Origin: CAVZTA01 sp963778025
GTDB taxonomy: Bacteria; Chloroflexota; Limnocylindria; Limnocylindrales; CSP1-4
DNA length: 64,000 bases
Reading direction: 5' to 3'
NCBI GenBank assembly: GCA_963778025.1
Contig: CAVZTA010000009.1
Span: 124,001-188,000, forward strand
Part shown: positions 1-9,166 of the stretch, in pieces
Layout: every line of letters begins with the position of its first letter
Numbering within the stretch: the first letter of the stretch is position 1
Program-made: the position numbers and the translations under genes
The notes under the pieces: model-generated
Databases searched by the model: none
What the model saw: the letters and a program-made list of their open reading frames with translations, nothing else
What the model was told of the DNA's origin: nothing

Positions 1-196
1 CGGCGTCGGTCACCCGGAGGCCGCCTTCGAACCGGCTCTCCACGCCCAGCCGGGCGAGCCACTCCGTCATGCGCTTGCCGCCGCCGTGGACGACCACCAC
101 GGGCCGCTTCCGGGCCACGGTCGCCACGTCCTCGAGGACATGCGCCTGGTCCGCGAGCGTGGTGCCGCCCAGCTTCACGACGACGATCTCAGACAC
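1..196 (-). CDS. argB: Acetylglutamate kinase, N-terminal part (runs off the left edge)
   Basis: Phosphorylates N-acetylglutamate in the second committed step of arginine synthesis. Only the first 65 codons lie in the window. They contain the family's opening strand and glycine motif VVVKLGGTT, the substrate-loop motif VVHGGGKRM and then LARLGVESRFEGGLRVTD, all at the expected spacing. The GTG start at 196 is chosen because the nearby ATG at 203 meets a stop after four codons. It lies 15 bases downstream of the argJ stop, so it is the third gene of an argC-argJ-argB operon. The rest of the protein is outside the window. Confidence 0.93.
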   Translation of the reverse strand, partial: MSEIVVVKLGGTTLADQAHVLEDVATVARKRPVVVVHGGGKRMTEWLARLGVESRFEGGLRVTDA

Positions 197-211
197 GGTT
201 CATCGCCCGCG

Positions 212-1654
212 TCACGTCGTGTACTCGGAGTTCTCGCGGACATACTCCTCCGTGAGATCGCAGCCGAAGGCCTCGCCGCGGCCGTCGCCCATGCCCAGGT
301 CGACGCGGATGAGCACCTCCGAGGTATCCATCGCGCGGCTCGCCGCCGCCTTGTCGAACGCCTGCGGCCCACCTGCCGATCCGTCGAACACCAGGTGCCC
401 GGCGATCGCGATGCGCACCTTGTCGGGGTCGATCCGTACCTGGCGACCGGCCTTTCGGCAGGCCTCGTCGTGGGGGATCCCGGCCAGCTCGAGCAGCTCG
501 CACTCCGGGTGACGCGCGTTCCCGGCCGCACCGGCGATCCGACCCCAGTTCGGGTCGCGACCGTGCACCGCGGCCTTGACCAGCGAGCTCGACGCGACCG
601 CGCGGGCGACCGCGCGCGCATCGGCATCGTCGGCGGCACCCGTGACCTGGACCGTGAGGAGTGACGATGCGCCCTCGCCATCGGCGGCCTGTTGCCGCGC
701 GAGGTCGCGGGCGACCGCTTCGATCGCCCCACGCAGCACGTCGGCGGCGGGCGTCGCGAGCTGGATCGGCGCCCCGCCCAGCGCGCCGGAGGCGAGCACG
801 AACACCGTGTCGTTGGTCGAGGTATCCCCGTCGACCGTGAGCTGGTTCCACGTCCGCGCGATGATCGGCCGGATGAGTCGCGACAACGTCAGCGGCTCGA
901 TCGTGGCATCGGTCGTGATGACCGAGAGCATCGTCGCCATCCGCGGGTGGATCATCCCGACGCCCTTGGCCATGCCGGACACCCGCACGTGCACGGTCCG
1001 CTGGCCGTCGGCATGGGGCATCGCGAACGACGTGGTCGCGACCTTGGTCACCGAGTCGGTCGTGCGCAGCGCCTCGGCCGCCGCCAGCAGCGCCTCGTCG
1101 GTCGTCGCGAGCGTCGCCGCGACGGCGTCGATGCCCGCCTTGACGCGGTCGACGGGCAGCCGGGTGCCGATGATCCCGGTCGAGAGGCACAGCACCTTCA
1201 GCGGGTCGACCCCCAGCCGCATCGCCGTGGCCATCGAGATCGAGAGCTGATCCATCATCCCGTCCATGCCGGTCGCCGCATTGGCCGACCCGGACGTGGA
1301 GATGACGGCCTCGGCATAGCCATAGCGGCCGGTGTCGGGGTCGTCGGGGCTGCCGGGTCGCACGCCCTCCGGCAGGTCGAGCGAGGTGTTGCCGCCGCTC
1401 CGCAGCGAGGCGGCGAGGTTCGTCCGCGACACGAGCACCGGTGCAGCCGGGAACTGGTTGGTGGTGAACACCGCGGCCGTCGCGGCCGGTCCGCCGGTCG
1501 TCCGGATGATCGCGAGGTCCGGCCGGCCGCTCGCCTTGATGCCCGCGGTCGTGGCCCCTGACGCGAAGCCCGCCGGGAGCGACGGCCGACGCTCGACGGG
1601 CGGCAGGTCGAGCTCGAGGGCGTGCAACAGCGGATCGCCGGCGGTCACGGTCAC
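212..1654 (-). CDS. argJ: Bifunctional ornithine acetyltransferase / N-acetylglutamate synthase
   Basis: ArgJ recycles the acetyl group from N-acetylornithine to glutamate. The self-cleavage region reads GMAKGVGMIHPRMATML, with the Thr of ATML as the expected nucleophile that splits the chain into alpha and beta subunits. The C-terminus EAFGCDLTEEYVRENSEYTT is typical. At 480 residues it is longer than the usual 400 or so; part of the excess is an insert around residues 75-110 rich in Gly, Pro and Asp, before the STSGSANAATG motif. The GTG start lies 10 bases past the argC stop; a second in-frame GTG is two codons later. Second gene of the arginine operon. Confidence 0.95.
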   Translation of the reverse strand: MTVTAGDPLLHALELDLPPVERRPSLPAGFASGATTAGIKASGRPDLAIIRTTGGPAATAAVFTTNQFPAAPVLVSRTNLAASLRSGGNTSLDLPEGVRPGSPDDPDTGRYGYAEAVISTSGSANAATGMDGMMDQLSISMATAMRLGVDPLKVLCLSTGIIGTRLPVDRVKAGIDAVAATLATTDEALLAAAEALRTTDSVTKVATTSFAMPHADGQRTVHVRVSGMAKGVGMIHPRMATMLSVITTDATIEPLTLSRLIRPIIARTWNQLTVDGDTSTNDTVFVLASGALGGAPIQLATPAADVLRGAIEAVARDLARQQAADGEGASSLLTVQVTGAADDADARAVARAVASSSLVKAAVHGRDPNWGRIAGAAGNARHPECELLELAGIPHDEACRKAGRQVRIDPDKVRIAIAGHLVFDGSAGGPQAFDKAAASRAMDTSEVLIRVDLGMGDGRGEAFGCDLTEEYVRENSEYTT

Positions 1655-1664
1655 AGGGTCGCTC

Positions 1665-2816
1665 CTACGGGGCGAGCGGTGCCTGGAGGAGCCCCGCGGT
1701 CTCGGGCAGGTCCCACACCAGGTTGAACGCCTGGACGCCCTGGCCGGCGGCGCCCTTGACGAGGTTGTCGAGCACGCCCAGCGCGAGCACGCGCCCGGTC
1801 CGCGGGTCGACGCGCACGTGCACGCGGGCCTCGTTGCTGCCGGTGACGTGCTTGGTCGCCGGTGGCGCGCCAACGACCGTCACGAACGGCTCGTCGGCGT
1901 AGGCCTCGTGGTAGAGCTCGTCCAGCTCCGGCTGGGTGACGGCGCGAGTCGGCCGGACGTGCGACGACGACAGGATGCCGCGGGTCATCGGGATGAGGTG
2001 CGGCAGGAAGTCGATGCCCTTCGTGCCCTCCGCGCCGCCGCTGAGGGCGCCGAGCTCCTGCTCCAGCTCCGCCGTGTGCCGGTGCGTGAACAGGCCATAC
2101 GCGCTGACGCTCTCGTCGACCTCGCCGAAGTGGAGGTTCGGCTTGGGGTCCTTGCCCGCGCCGGAGACACCGCTCTTCGCGTCGACCACGAGATCGCCGA
2201 TGAGCCCCGCGCGGGCGAGCGGCGCAAGCGCGAGGATCGTCGTCGTGGGATAGCAGCCGGGCGAGCCGACGATCACCGGGCGGCCCTCCAGGCGAGCGTC
2301 GACGAGCGCCCGCAGCTCCGCCCGGTGCAGCTCCGGCAGGCCGTACACGGCGTGGTCGAGGAGCTGGGGTGAGGGATGCTCGAAGCCGTACCAGATCGGG
2401 TAGTCGGCGGGGTCGTGGAGCCGGAAGTCGGGCCCCATGTCGATGACGCTGATGCCGCGCTCGACCAGGGCCGGCACCTGCTGCGCGGCCGCGCCATGGG
2501 GGAGGGCGAGGAAGACGGTCTCGACGTCGGTGGGCAGCGCGCTCCCGACGGTCAGGCCCGTGCCGACGAGATGGGGGTGGAACGTCTCGATCGGCTCGTC
2601 GTGGCGTTCCCGGCCCACGAGGCCGACGATGCGGACGTGCGGGTGCCGGCTCAGGAGCCGGACGAGCTCCGCGCCGACGTAGCCGGTCGCCCCGACGATG
2701 GCGACCCGGATCGGATCGGCGGCCGTGTCGCGGGCGGGTGTGCCCGGGCTCGCGGCCGCGTCCGAACCCGCTCGACGGTCCGCCTCGATCGCCGTCGTCC
2801 CGAGCGCCGCGCTCAC
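1665..2816 (-). CDS. argC: N-acetyl-gamma-glutamyl-phosphate reductase
   Basis: NADPH-dependent reduction of acetylglutamyl phosphate to the semialdehyde. It shows the Rossmann motif VAIVGATGYVGAELVRLL, the catalytic cysteine in GSPGCYPTT, and the family motifs KSGVSGAGK and LPHLIPMTRGI. The C-terminal VKGAAGQGVQAFNLV is also typical. The GTG at 2816 is preferred because a good promoter places transcription start near 2884; an in-frame TTG at 2888 would lie upstream of that start point and would add 24 residues of Arg-rich sequence. No strong Shine-Dalgarno is seen. First gene of argC-argJ-argB. Confidence 0.92.
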   Translation of the reverse strand: MSAALGTTAIEADRRAGSDAAASPGTPARDTAADPIRVAIVGATGYVGAELVRLLSRHPHVRIVGLVGRERHDEPIETFHPHLVGTGLTVGSALPTDVETVFLALPHGAAAQQVPALVERGISVIDMGPDFRLHDPADYPIWYGFEHPSPQLLDHAVYGLPELHRAELRALVDARLEGRPVIVGSPGCYPTTTILALAPLARAGLIGDLVVDAKSGVSGAGKDPKPNLHFGEVDESVSAYGLFTHRHTAELEQELGALSGGAEGTKGIDFLPHLIPMTRGILSSSHVRPTRAVTQPELDELYHEAYADEPFVTVVGAPPATKHVTGSNEARVHVRVDPRTGRVLALGVLDNLVKGAAGQGVQAFNLVWDLPETAGLLQAPLAP

Positions 2817-2890
2817 GGGCGCGCGAAGCCGCTCGCGGGCGGCACGCAGGGGTCGACGAAGATCGGGCGGAGCGTCGTCACGGTCCAAAG

Positions 2891-2919
2891 ACTATACAGC
2901 CGACTGCATGAACATGCAA
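2891..2919 (-). promoter_or_regulatory. Promoter of the arginine operon with a palindromic operator
   Basis: On the minus strand TTGCAT (2919-2914) and TATAGT (2896-2891) are separated by exactly 17 bases, a good sigma-70 type promoter. The perfect inverted repeat TGCATG-AA-CATGCA (2905-2918) overlaps the -35 box and spacer. A repressor bound there would block polymerase, and ArgR-type operators are also short A/T-centred palindromes beginning TGCAT, so an arginine repressor site is the natural guess. The box match is read directly; the regulator is inferred. Confidence 0.6.
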
Positions 2920-3233
2920 CGGCCCCGGTTCATCGCGGGCCCATCGCTCGCACCGCTAGCCCCGGCGGCACCGGTGCGAGCGTCAATTCGGGCGTTTCGT
3001 TCCACGAATGACCTGGCGACGCACGGCCCTGCAGGCCCCCAGGTGCGAGATCCGTTCGGCGTCACGCTCGATCCCGTGCTCCGGGAGTGAACGGAGCGAT
3101 CCGCCAGGAGCCGAACCGCCGCTGAACCCGCCGATCTAGCACTCGCACCGCTATCGGCTCACCGACCGGTGTGAGCGATCGTCAGGCCTGCGAAGAGCGG
3201 TGCTCGGCGCCCTCGGTCGAGCCGGCCCACGCT
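2920..3233. other. Intergenic region with two hairpin repeats
   Basis: No gene is supported here. Two related inverted repeats are present: CGCTCGCACCG / CGGTGCGAGCG at 2945-2982 (11 perfect base pairs) and CTCGCACCG / CGGTGTGAG at 3142-3175. Both continue on the left with CTAKC after the first arm, so they are copies of one short element. The second may end transcription of the response regulator gene read from the right. Confidence 0.5.
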
Positions 3234-3896
3234 CTAGGCCGTCCCGTCGTCAGGGTTCCGGAGGAGCGTCAGGACGGCGAGCACGCGGCGATGGACATCG
3301 GGCTCCTCGTCCAGGCCGAGCTTGCCGAACACCTGGGTCATGTGCGCCTCGACGGTACGCTCGGACACGCCGAGCCGGTCCGCCACGCCCCGGTTCGACA
3401 ACCCCTCGGCGACCAGGGCGAGGACCTCGCGCTCCCGCGTGCTCAGACCCTCGAGCGGATCTGTCCGCCGCTTCCGCTGCAGGAGCCGGGTGACGATCGT
3501 CGGGTCGAGCACGATCTCGCCCTCCGTCACGCGGGCAAGGGCGTCCGCGAGGATCGCCGCGTGGAACACCCGCTCCTTCAACAGGTAGCCGACGCCGTCG
3601 ACGCCGCCCTCGAGCAGCCGGGCGGCATAGCGCGGTTCGACGTGATGCGAGAGCAGGAGCACGGCGACGTCGGGGTAGTGCTCGCGGAGGCGGGTCGCGG
3701 CTTCGAGGCCCTCGTTGGTGTGGGTCGGCGGCATCCGGATGTCCAGCACCACGGCATCCGGTCGGTGCTGGGCGACCAGCCCGAACAGCGCGACGGCGTC
3801 CGCCGCCTGCGCAACGACCTCGATGCCCGCCTCCTCGAGCATGGCGACGATCCCGGTCCTGGCGATCCCGAGGTCGTCGACGACGATCACCCGCAT
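3234..3896 (-). CDS. NarL/FixJ-family response regulator
   Basis: A 220-residue two-component regulator. The receiver domain has the acidic pair in VIVVDDLG, the phosphoacceptor Asp in AVVLDIRMPP and the Lys in YLLKERV. The C-terminal LuxR-type helix-turn-helix reads LSTREREVLALVAEGLSNR followed by RLGVSERTVEAHM. Its ATG overlaps the stop of the upstream kinase gene (stop 3889-3887), so the two are translationally coupled and very likely partners. It is probably the output for the paired kinases described in the next entries. Confidence 0.93.
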   Translation of the reverse strand: MRVIVVDDLGIARTGIVAMLEEAGIEVVAQAADAVALFGLVAQHRPDAVVLDIRMPPTHTNEGLEAATRLREHYPDVAVLLLSHHVEPRYAARLLEGGVDGVGYLLKERVFHAAILADALARVTEGEIVLDPTIVTRLLQRKRRTDPLEGLSTREREVLALVAEGLSNRGVADRLGVSERTVEAHMTQVFGKLGLDEEPDVHRRVLAVLTLLRNPDDGTA

Positions 3897-5673
3897 GGCA
3901 GCCGAGCCGTGACGGTCATGGATCCGGCGTCGTCCCAGCGCTCCTCGAGGTCGCCGCCCGCGGCGAGGATCCCGTCGGTGACGTCCGTCGTGTCCAGCGA
4001 CGCACGAAGACCATCGACGACCACGGTCATGCGCAGCCAGCCCTCGCGCTCGGCGACGCGGATGCGTACCTCGACCGCGCCGGCGTCGTGCGGAGCGCCA
4101 CGAGCTGCGAAGCCGCTCGGAACGCTGCCGCTTCGGTGGCGGGCGCATACCGCGATTCGCCGGGACCGCGGGCCACGATCGGGAGCGGCGCTCTGTCGGC
4201 GAGCGCCTCGAGCGCGGCGGACAGCCCGGCCTCGGTAAGGACCGCCGGATGGATGCCGCGGGCGAGTCGTCGGAGCGCCTCCAGTGTCGCGACCGTGTCC
4301 GCGATGGCACCGTCGAGGCGGGCCGTCACGTCCGGAATCCCGGCGCCTGCCGCAGCCGAGCGAGCGGATGCCAACTCGTGCAGCACGCCCAGCATCCGCT
4401 GTTGCGCTCCGTCGTGCAGGTCACGCTCGAGCCGGCGACGAGCCGCGTCGCCCGCGTCGACGATCCGTGCCCGGGACGCTCGAAGCTCCAGCATCTCGTG
4501 CCGGACGCTCGCAAGCAGTCGCTCGTTGTCGATGGCGAGGAGCACCGCATTGCCCAGATCGGGTGCCTGCAGGCCCCGCTCCAGCGGTGCATGGAAGGCG
4601 ACGGCGATGACACCGTCAGCACCACGGATCTCGGTGCGACGCTCCGGGATCCGATCTTGGGGTGGCGGGACGACCGGTCGTCCGTCGCCGTCGACGAGGC
4701 TTCCGCCGCCGGGCAGCGCGAACAGCAGCTGGAGGCCCGGATCGCCGAAGGCATCGCCGACGAGGGCGCGAAGCGTGCCGCGACCCGGCGGCGGGGAAAG
4801 GCGTGCCGCGACCTTGCGGATCGCGGCGCGCAGGCGCTGCTCGTCGAGGGTCCGCGCCACGAGGCCGCCGGCGAGCAGCGTCGCCGCCCCGGCTCGGACG
4901 GCGAACGCCAGGGCCGCGATGCCGCTTGCCGGTCGGACGATGCCCGACGGCGCGAGCAAGGCCCCGGCCCACAGAGCCCATGCCATCCCGACCGCGATGG
5001 CCGGCACCAGGAGACCCCGGTCGCGGCGGCGGGCGCGCGGCGACGCCAGCCAGAGGTAGCGTCCCGCCCACGAGGCCAGCCCGACTGCCAGGAGCAACGT
5101 GGTGACCTGCCAGGCGCTCGCGAGCGTGCGTGCCAACGCGTCGTCGATGCCCAGTCCGAGGGGGTTGTCGCCGCAGACGGCCAGGCATCGTGGGTCCCGA
5201 CGGGGGATCCAGGCGACGAGCCAGGCGAGCGTCAGTGTCCCGATCACCGCGGCGGATCCCAGCAGGACGCCGGTCCGGGCACGGCTCGGCGGGAGGCGGA
5301 CGCCGAACGCCACAACGGCGATGAGGCATGGCAGCGTGAGGCCCGCCGCCAGCAGGCCGAGGGCACGAACGGGATCCGGCGCCGTGACCGAGCCTGCCCA
5401 GTCCAGCCCGAACCAGGTCGCGCCGGCGATCACCGAGGCCAGGCCGGCGGAGCGGCTGCCGACGAGCCACGCGACGGATCCGGCGGCGATCAGCGCGATG
5501 CCGGTCGTCACATCGGCCAGCGTCAGCAGCGGCGAGAGCTGGGTCAGACTCGTGATCAGCGACGACCCGAACCTGGGAGCGGTGATCGACGCGACCGCGA
5601 TGCCCAGGCCGATGACCGGCACGCTGGCGGCCTGGAGGCCGGGCGCGACGCGGGCCCAGGGCGTCCGATCCAT
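3887..5673 (-). CDS. Membrane histidine kinase with intact His but degenerate ATP domain; one frameshift
   Basis: About seven hydrophobic segments fill residues 1-300, followed by a GAF-like stretch and a HisKA_3 dimerisation helix with a normal phosphoacceptor box, RRRLERDLHDGAQQRML. The ATPase part is abnormal: aligned with its paralogue at 7392-9137, the N-box Glu and Asn become Ser and Ala (ASQLVALRHDAGAVEVRI), the G1 box reads VVVDGLRAS and the G2 glycine loop is absent, while the final strand VTARLPCG is kept. Reading needs one base restored near 4090, where CGCACG would be CGCCACG; without it the frame stops at 4027. The restored protein has 595 residues and its stop overlaps the regulator start. 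ATG start at 5673. The degeneracy does not depend on the frameshift. Confidence 0.8.
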
Positions 5674-5854
5674 CGGCGCATTGTGCCGCTGCCGTGCCTC
5701 GGCGGACTCCGTGCCAGCCACAAGCGAAGCACGCATCGAGATGCGGGCTGGCGCGAGCACGGGCGAGCTGGAAACGGGTAGCGTCCACGATGCTCGCGTC
5801 GGGGTGACGGGCGAGGCTGGGTCCGCCACTCCCTCCACACGCGGAGACCGACCG

Positions 5855-7426
5855 ATGGACATCCACGGACCCAGCAGACGGCACTCGAGCCTCGATCGAT
5901 CGCCGCCATCCTTGCCGCGGGATGCGCTGCCAGCCCGGCGGCGACGGGCACGGGGCCCGCTTCGGCTGGGCAACCCACCACGGCCGCGGCGCCGACCGGC
6001 TCGCCGGCGGCTGAGCGCGATCGAGCCCGCACACCTGCGGATGCTCGACCCTGACGACAAGGATCGACCCAGCCAGGCGGCGATCGACGGGTTCCTCGAG
6101 GACACTCGCGGATGCGTCGGGCGGCGCGATCACGATCGACTTCGCAGTACGGCGCGGGCGGCACCACCGGCAGCGGGCGCGAGCGGGTCGTGACGGACAA
6201 GGTCGTGTCCGGCGAGGTCGAGCTCGCGATGGCGCCGGTTCGCGCCTGGGCCGATGCCGGCGTGACCAGCGTGCAGGCCCTCAGCGCGCCGTTCCTCATC
6301 GACAGCGATCCGTTGCTGACCGCTGTGGCGACCGACCCGCTCGTGCAGCCGATGCTCGACGCGCATGGCGGACCACGGCCTCGTCGGCCTCGCCGATCTG
6401 GCCGGAGGACCTGCGCCACCCGTTCGCCTGGGACTCGACGGGCGGGCCGTTGCTGCGCGCCGAGGACTTCAAGGGCAACGAGCATCTGGACGCTGCCGTC
6501 GTCGCTGCAGTCGAAGGTCATGGAGGCGCTCGGCGCCACAGCCGTGTACGACGAGTTCCCGGACAAGCTGGCCGCCGCCGGGACGATCCGCGGCGCGCGA
6601 GTCCGGCCTGGCGACCGGTGCCTTGGCGCTCGGTGGCGGTTTCCCAACGGGCACCGGCGACATCACGTTCTACCCGAAGTACATGGTGCTGGTCGCGGAG
6701 GACGCGGCCTGGAGCCGCCTGTCGCCGGCCCAGCAGGATGCCGATCCGACGGGCCGCCCGGGCCGGAACGGAAACAGGCGGTCCGGGCCCATCCGACGGA
6801 CGCAGCCAACGCGTCCGCGTACTGCGCAGCGGGAGGCACGGTCGTGCTTGCCGGTCCGGAGAACGTGGCGACCTTCGAGCGGGCCGTCCAGACCGATGAT
6901 CGAGCGCATGCGCCAGGACGCGGTGACGGCGACGGCGATCGACGCGATCCAGGCGCTCAAGGCCTCGATCCCTGCCGGGTCCGACGCGATCGCATGCGTG
7001 CCGCCTATCGGCGCGACGGCCACGCTGGTACCGGTCGAGCACGGCCCGAAGGTCGCGTTCATCCCGGACGGGGTGTATCGGTCCACGGTCGGACGCGACA
7101 GGAGCTGCTGGCGCGCGGTCTGAACGCGTTCGACGCTGGCAACAACTCCGGGACGTGGACGCTTCGACTCACCGGGGACGTCGGGACCTGGGAACTCGAC
7201 CACGACAACGGCTCGGGCAAAGAGGTCTGCGACCTCGACGTTCACCCTTCGCGACGATCGGATCCGGCTCAAGTGCGCGGACCATCCGGCGGAATGGTTC
7301 GACTTCCGCTGGACGCTCGACGACAACGAGCTGGTGATCAGGTTCGTGGACGTGTTCACGGGCCTCGAGTACGACCGAGCCGGCTCGGAAGTCATCTTCG
7401 GGGGGCCGTGGACCAAGGTCGAGTGA
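5855..7426 (+). pseudogene. Decayed TRAP-type substrate-binding lipoprotein (DctP-like)
   Basis: Coherent protein is visible only by jumping frames several times. The start MDIHGPSRRHSSLDR is followed in another frame by SIAAILAAGCAASPAA, a lipoprotein signal with an LAAGC lipobox. Later pieces are PSQAAIDGFLEDT, GRERVVTDKVVSGEVELAM, VTSVQALSAPFLIDSDPLL, AVYDEFPDKLAAA, TGDITFYPKYMVLVAED, GPKVAFIPDGVYR, and finally WTLRLTGDVGTWELD and VFTGLEYDRAGSEVIF. The APFLIDS and YPKYMV pieces resemble solute-binding proteins of TRAP transporters. No TRAP membrane subunits lie nearby. Frame changes occur near 5900, 6015, 6105, 6150, 6365, 6480, 6600, 6900 and 7110-7250. The 3' end overlaps the kinase gene on the other strand by about 35 bases. 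Confidence 0.7.
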
Positions 7427-9137
7427 CGCTCTGACACCGAGTCAGGCGGGCGACGAGCGCCTCGCGAGCGATCGGGATGGTCGCCGCGAGGCGCGTGCCC
7501 GTGCCCGGCGCGGACGCGACCTTCAGCGTCCCACCCATCGCCGCCACGCGGTCCTCCAGTCCCAGCAAACCGGACCCGCGGTCGGGATCCGCGCCTCCTA
7601 CACCGTCGTCGGCGACGACCACCGAGATGGCGGTCTCCGTCGCCTCGACGACGATGCGGACGTGTGACGCCCGGGCATGCCGGGCCACGTTGGCCAGCGC
7701 CTCCGCGCACACGAAGTACACCGTCGCGTCGGGCCCGGGACCGCCGGTGACGCCCGGAGGAACGTCGAGATCCACGTCCACCGATGACCGGACGGCGAGA
7801 TCGCGAAGGGCATCTGCGAGGCCGCCCTCGGCCAGCGACGCTGGCGCCAGTCCCCGCGCGAGGTCGCGGATCTCGACGCGTGCAGCCTCGAGCGCGGCGA
7901 CCGCGCGGGCGACGCTGGCGGCACCGCCATCGGGCAGCGCCGTCGGCGCGATCGTCGCCAGGCGTCGCTCCAGGGCGGTGATCCGCTCGAGCACGTCGCC
8001 GTCGACCTGTCGACCCAACGCCTCGCCCTCACGCAGACCGGCGTCGACCAGGCGCCGGCGGGACGCCTCCAGCTCGGCCAGCTGTGCTGCGAGGTCCGCG
8101 CGCAAACGGACGTTGTGCGCGGACAGCTCGACCGCGGTCTCGACGGCCGCACGAACCTCCGGGTCGGCGAGGGTTCCCGGATCGTGCGTGATCCGAGCCA
8201 CGAGGACGCCCTCTCGCTCGATGGCGGTCGCCTCCGCGCCGGCGAGATCGCGCGTGGCGGATGCTTCGATCGGACGACCGGTCGTGTCGACCCAGGTAGC
8301 CGAACCGGGAACAGGGATCGCGACGCGGAATGTCGGGTCGCCCAATGCGGTCGCGAGCGCCGGTCCGAGGCCGACGGCACGGTCGGCGGTGATGGCCTCG
8401 GCGCGCCGGGCGACCGTCGTGACACCGAGCAGCAGCACCACCGATGTCAGGATGACCGCTGCATCCAGGCCGATGGCGACGTCGCGTTCCGCAACGAGAC
8501 CCACGGCCAGCGTGACACCGGCGATCGGAGCCGCCAGCGCTTCGGGTCCGCCCGGGCCCTCGTCGTCGGTGAGCAGCAGCAGCGGGGCCGCGACCAGGAG
8601 CAACGGGGTCGCGACGGCGGCGACCGTCGGAGCCAGGGACGACGACAGGGCGGACACCACGATCGCGATGACCGCCATCCGCCGTCCCGCGCCGTCTGCC
8701 CGACCACTGGCATAGGTCATGATCGCCGCGCCCAGGATGGCGAGCCACGCCCAGCCAAGGACGGGCTGTGGCCAGGCGAACGCGTCGACCCGCAGGCACC
8801 GGTGCGCCAACGGCTCGACGTTGAGACAGGTGCCGAAGTCCGGGATGAACCACACGATCGATGCCGCGACGAGCATGGGGCCGATCCGGCTCGGCGACGC
8901 ACCGCGCCACGCCAGGAGACCGCACAGCGCCAGGGTCCATCCGGCGACGAGGCTCGGTACCCCGTCCGCGACGCGAGCGGGCCCGAAGGCGGTCCAGAGT
9001 GCGAGGAGGCCGAGCGGGATGGCGAGCGCCGCGACAGCCGTCAGGGCGACGGTGCCCGACCGGGTCACGCCCGACTCGGTCCGGGCGACAACGACTGGCA
9101 GATCGGCCACTGATGGACGGTACCCGGTGCCCGTCAT
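7392..9137 (-). CDS. Membrane histidine kinase with intact ATP domain but no phosphoacceptor His
   Basis: A 581-residue paralogue of the kinase at 3887-5673 with the same plan: several N-terminal hydrophobic helices, a GAF-like middle, a HisKA_3 helix and an ATPase domain. The ATPase domain is complete: N-box CAEALANVARHARASHVRI, G1 box VVADDGVGGADP, G2 box SGLLGLEDRVAAMGG. The phosphoacceptor box is not: where the paralogue reads RDLHDGAQQRM this protein reads RQVDGDVLERI, so His is Val. It cannot phosphorylate itself by the normal route and may act on another protein's His. A 29-base gap follows the OsmC gene, so it may be cotranscribed with it. ATG start, weak ribosome site. Confidence 0.9.
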   Translation of the reverse strand: MTGTGYRPSVADLPVVVARTESGVTRSGTVALTAVAALAIPLGLLALWTAFGPARVADGVPSLVAGWTLALCGLLAWRGASPSRIGPMLVAASIVWFIPDFGTCLNVEPLAHRCLRVDAFAWPQPVLGWAWLAILGAAIMTYASGRADGAGRRMAVIAIVVSALSSSLAPTVAAVATPLLLVAAPLLLLTDDEGPGGPEALAAPIAGVTLAVGLVAERDVAIGLDAAVILTSVVLLLGVTTVARRAEAITADRAVGLGPALATALGDPTFRVAIPVPGSATWVDTTGRPIEASATRDLAGAEATAIEREGVLVARITHDPGTLADPEVRAAVETAVELSAHNVRLRADLAAQLAELEASRRRLVDAGLREGEALGRQVDGDVLERITALERRLATIAPTALPDGGAASVARAVAALEAARVEIRDLARGLAPASLAEGGLADALRDLAVRSSVDVDLDVPPGVTGGPGPDATVYFVCAEALANVARHARASHVRIVVEATETAISVVVADDGVGGADPDRGSGLLGLEDRVAAMGGTLKVASAPGTGTRLAATIPIAREALVARLTRCQSVTRPWSTAPRR

Positions 9138-9166
9138 GCGCTACCGACCATCGTCAGAGCAGCGGT

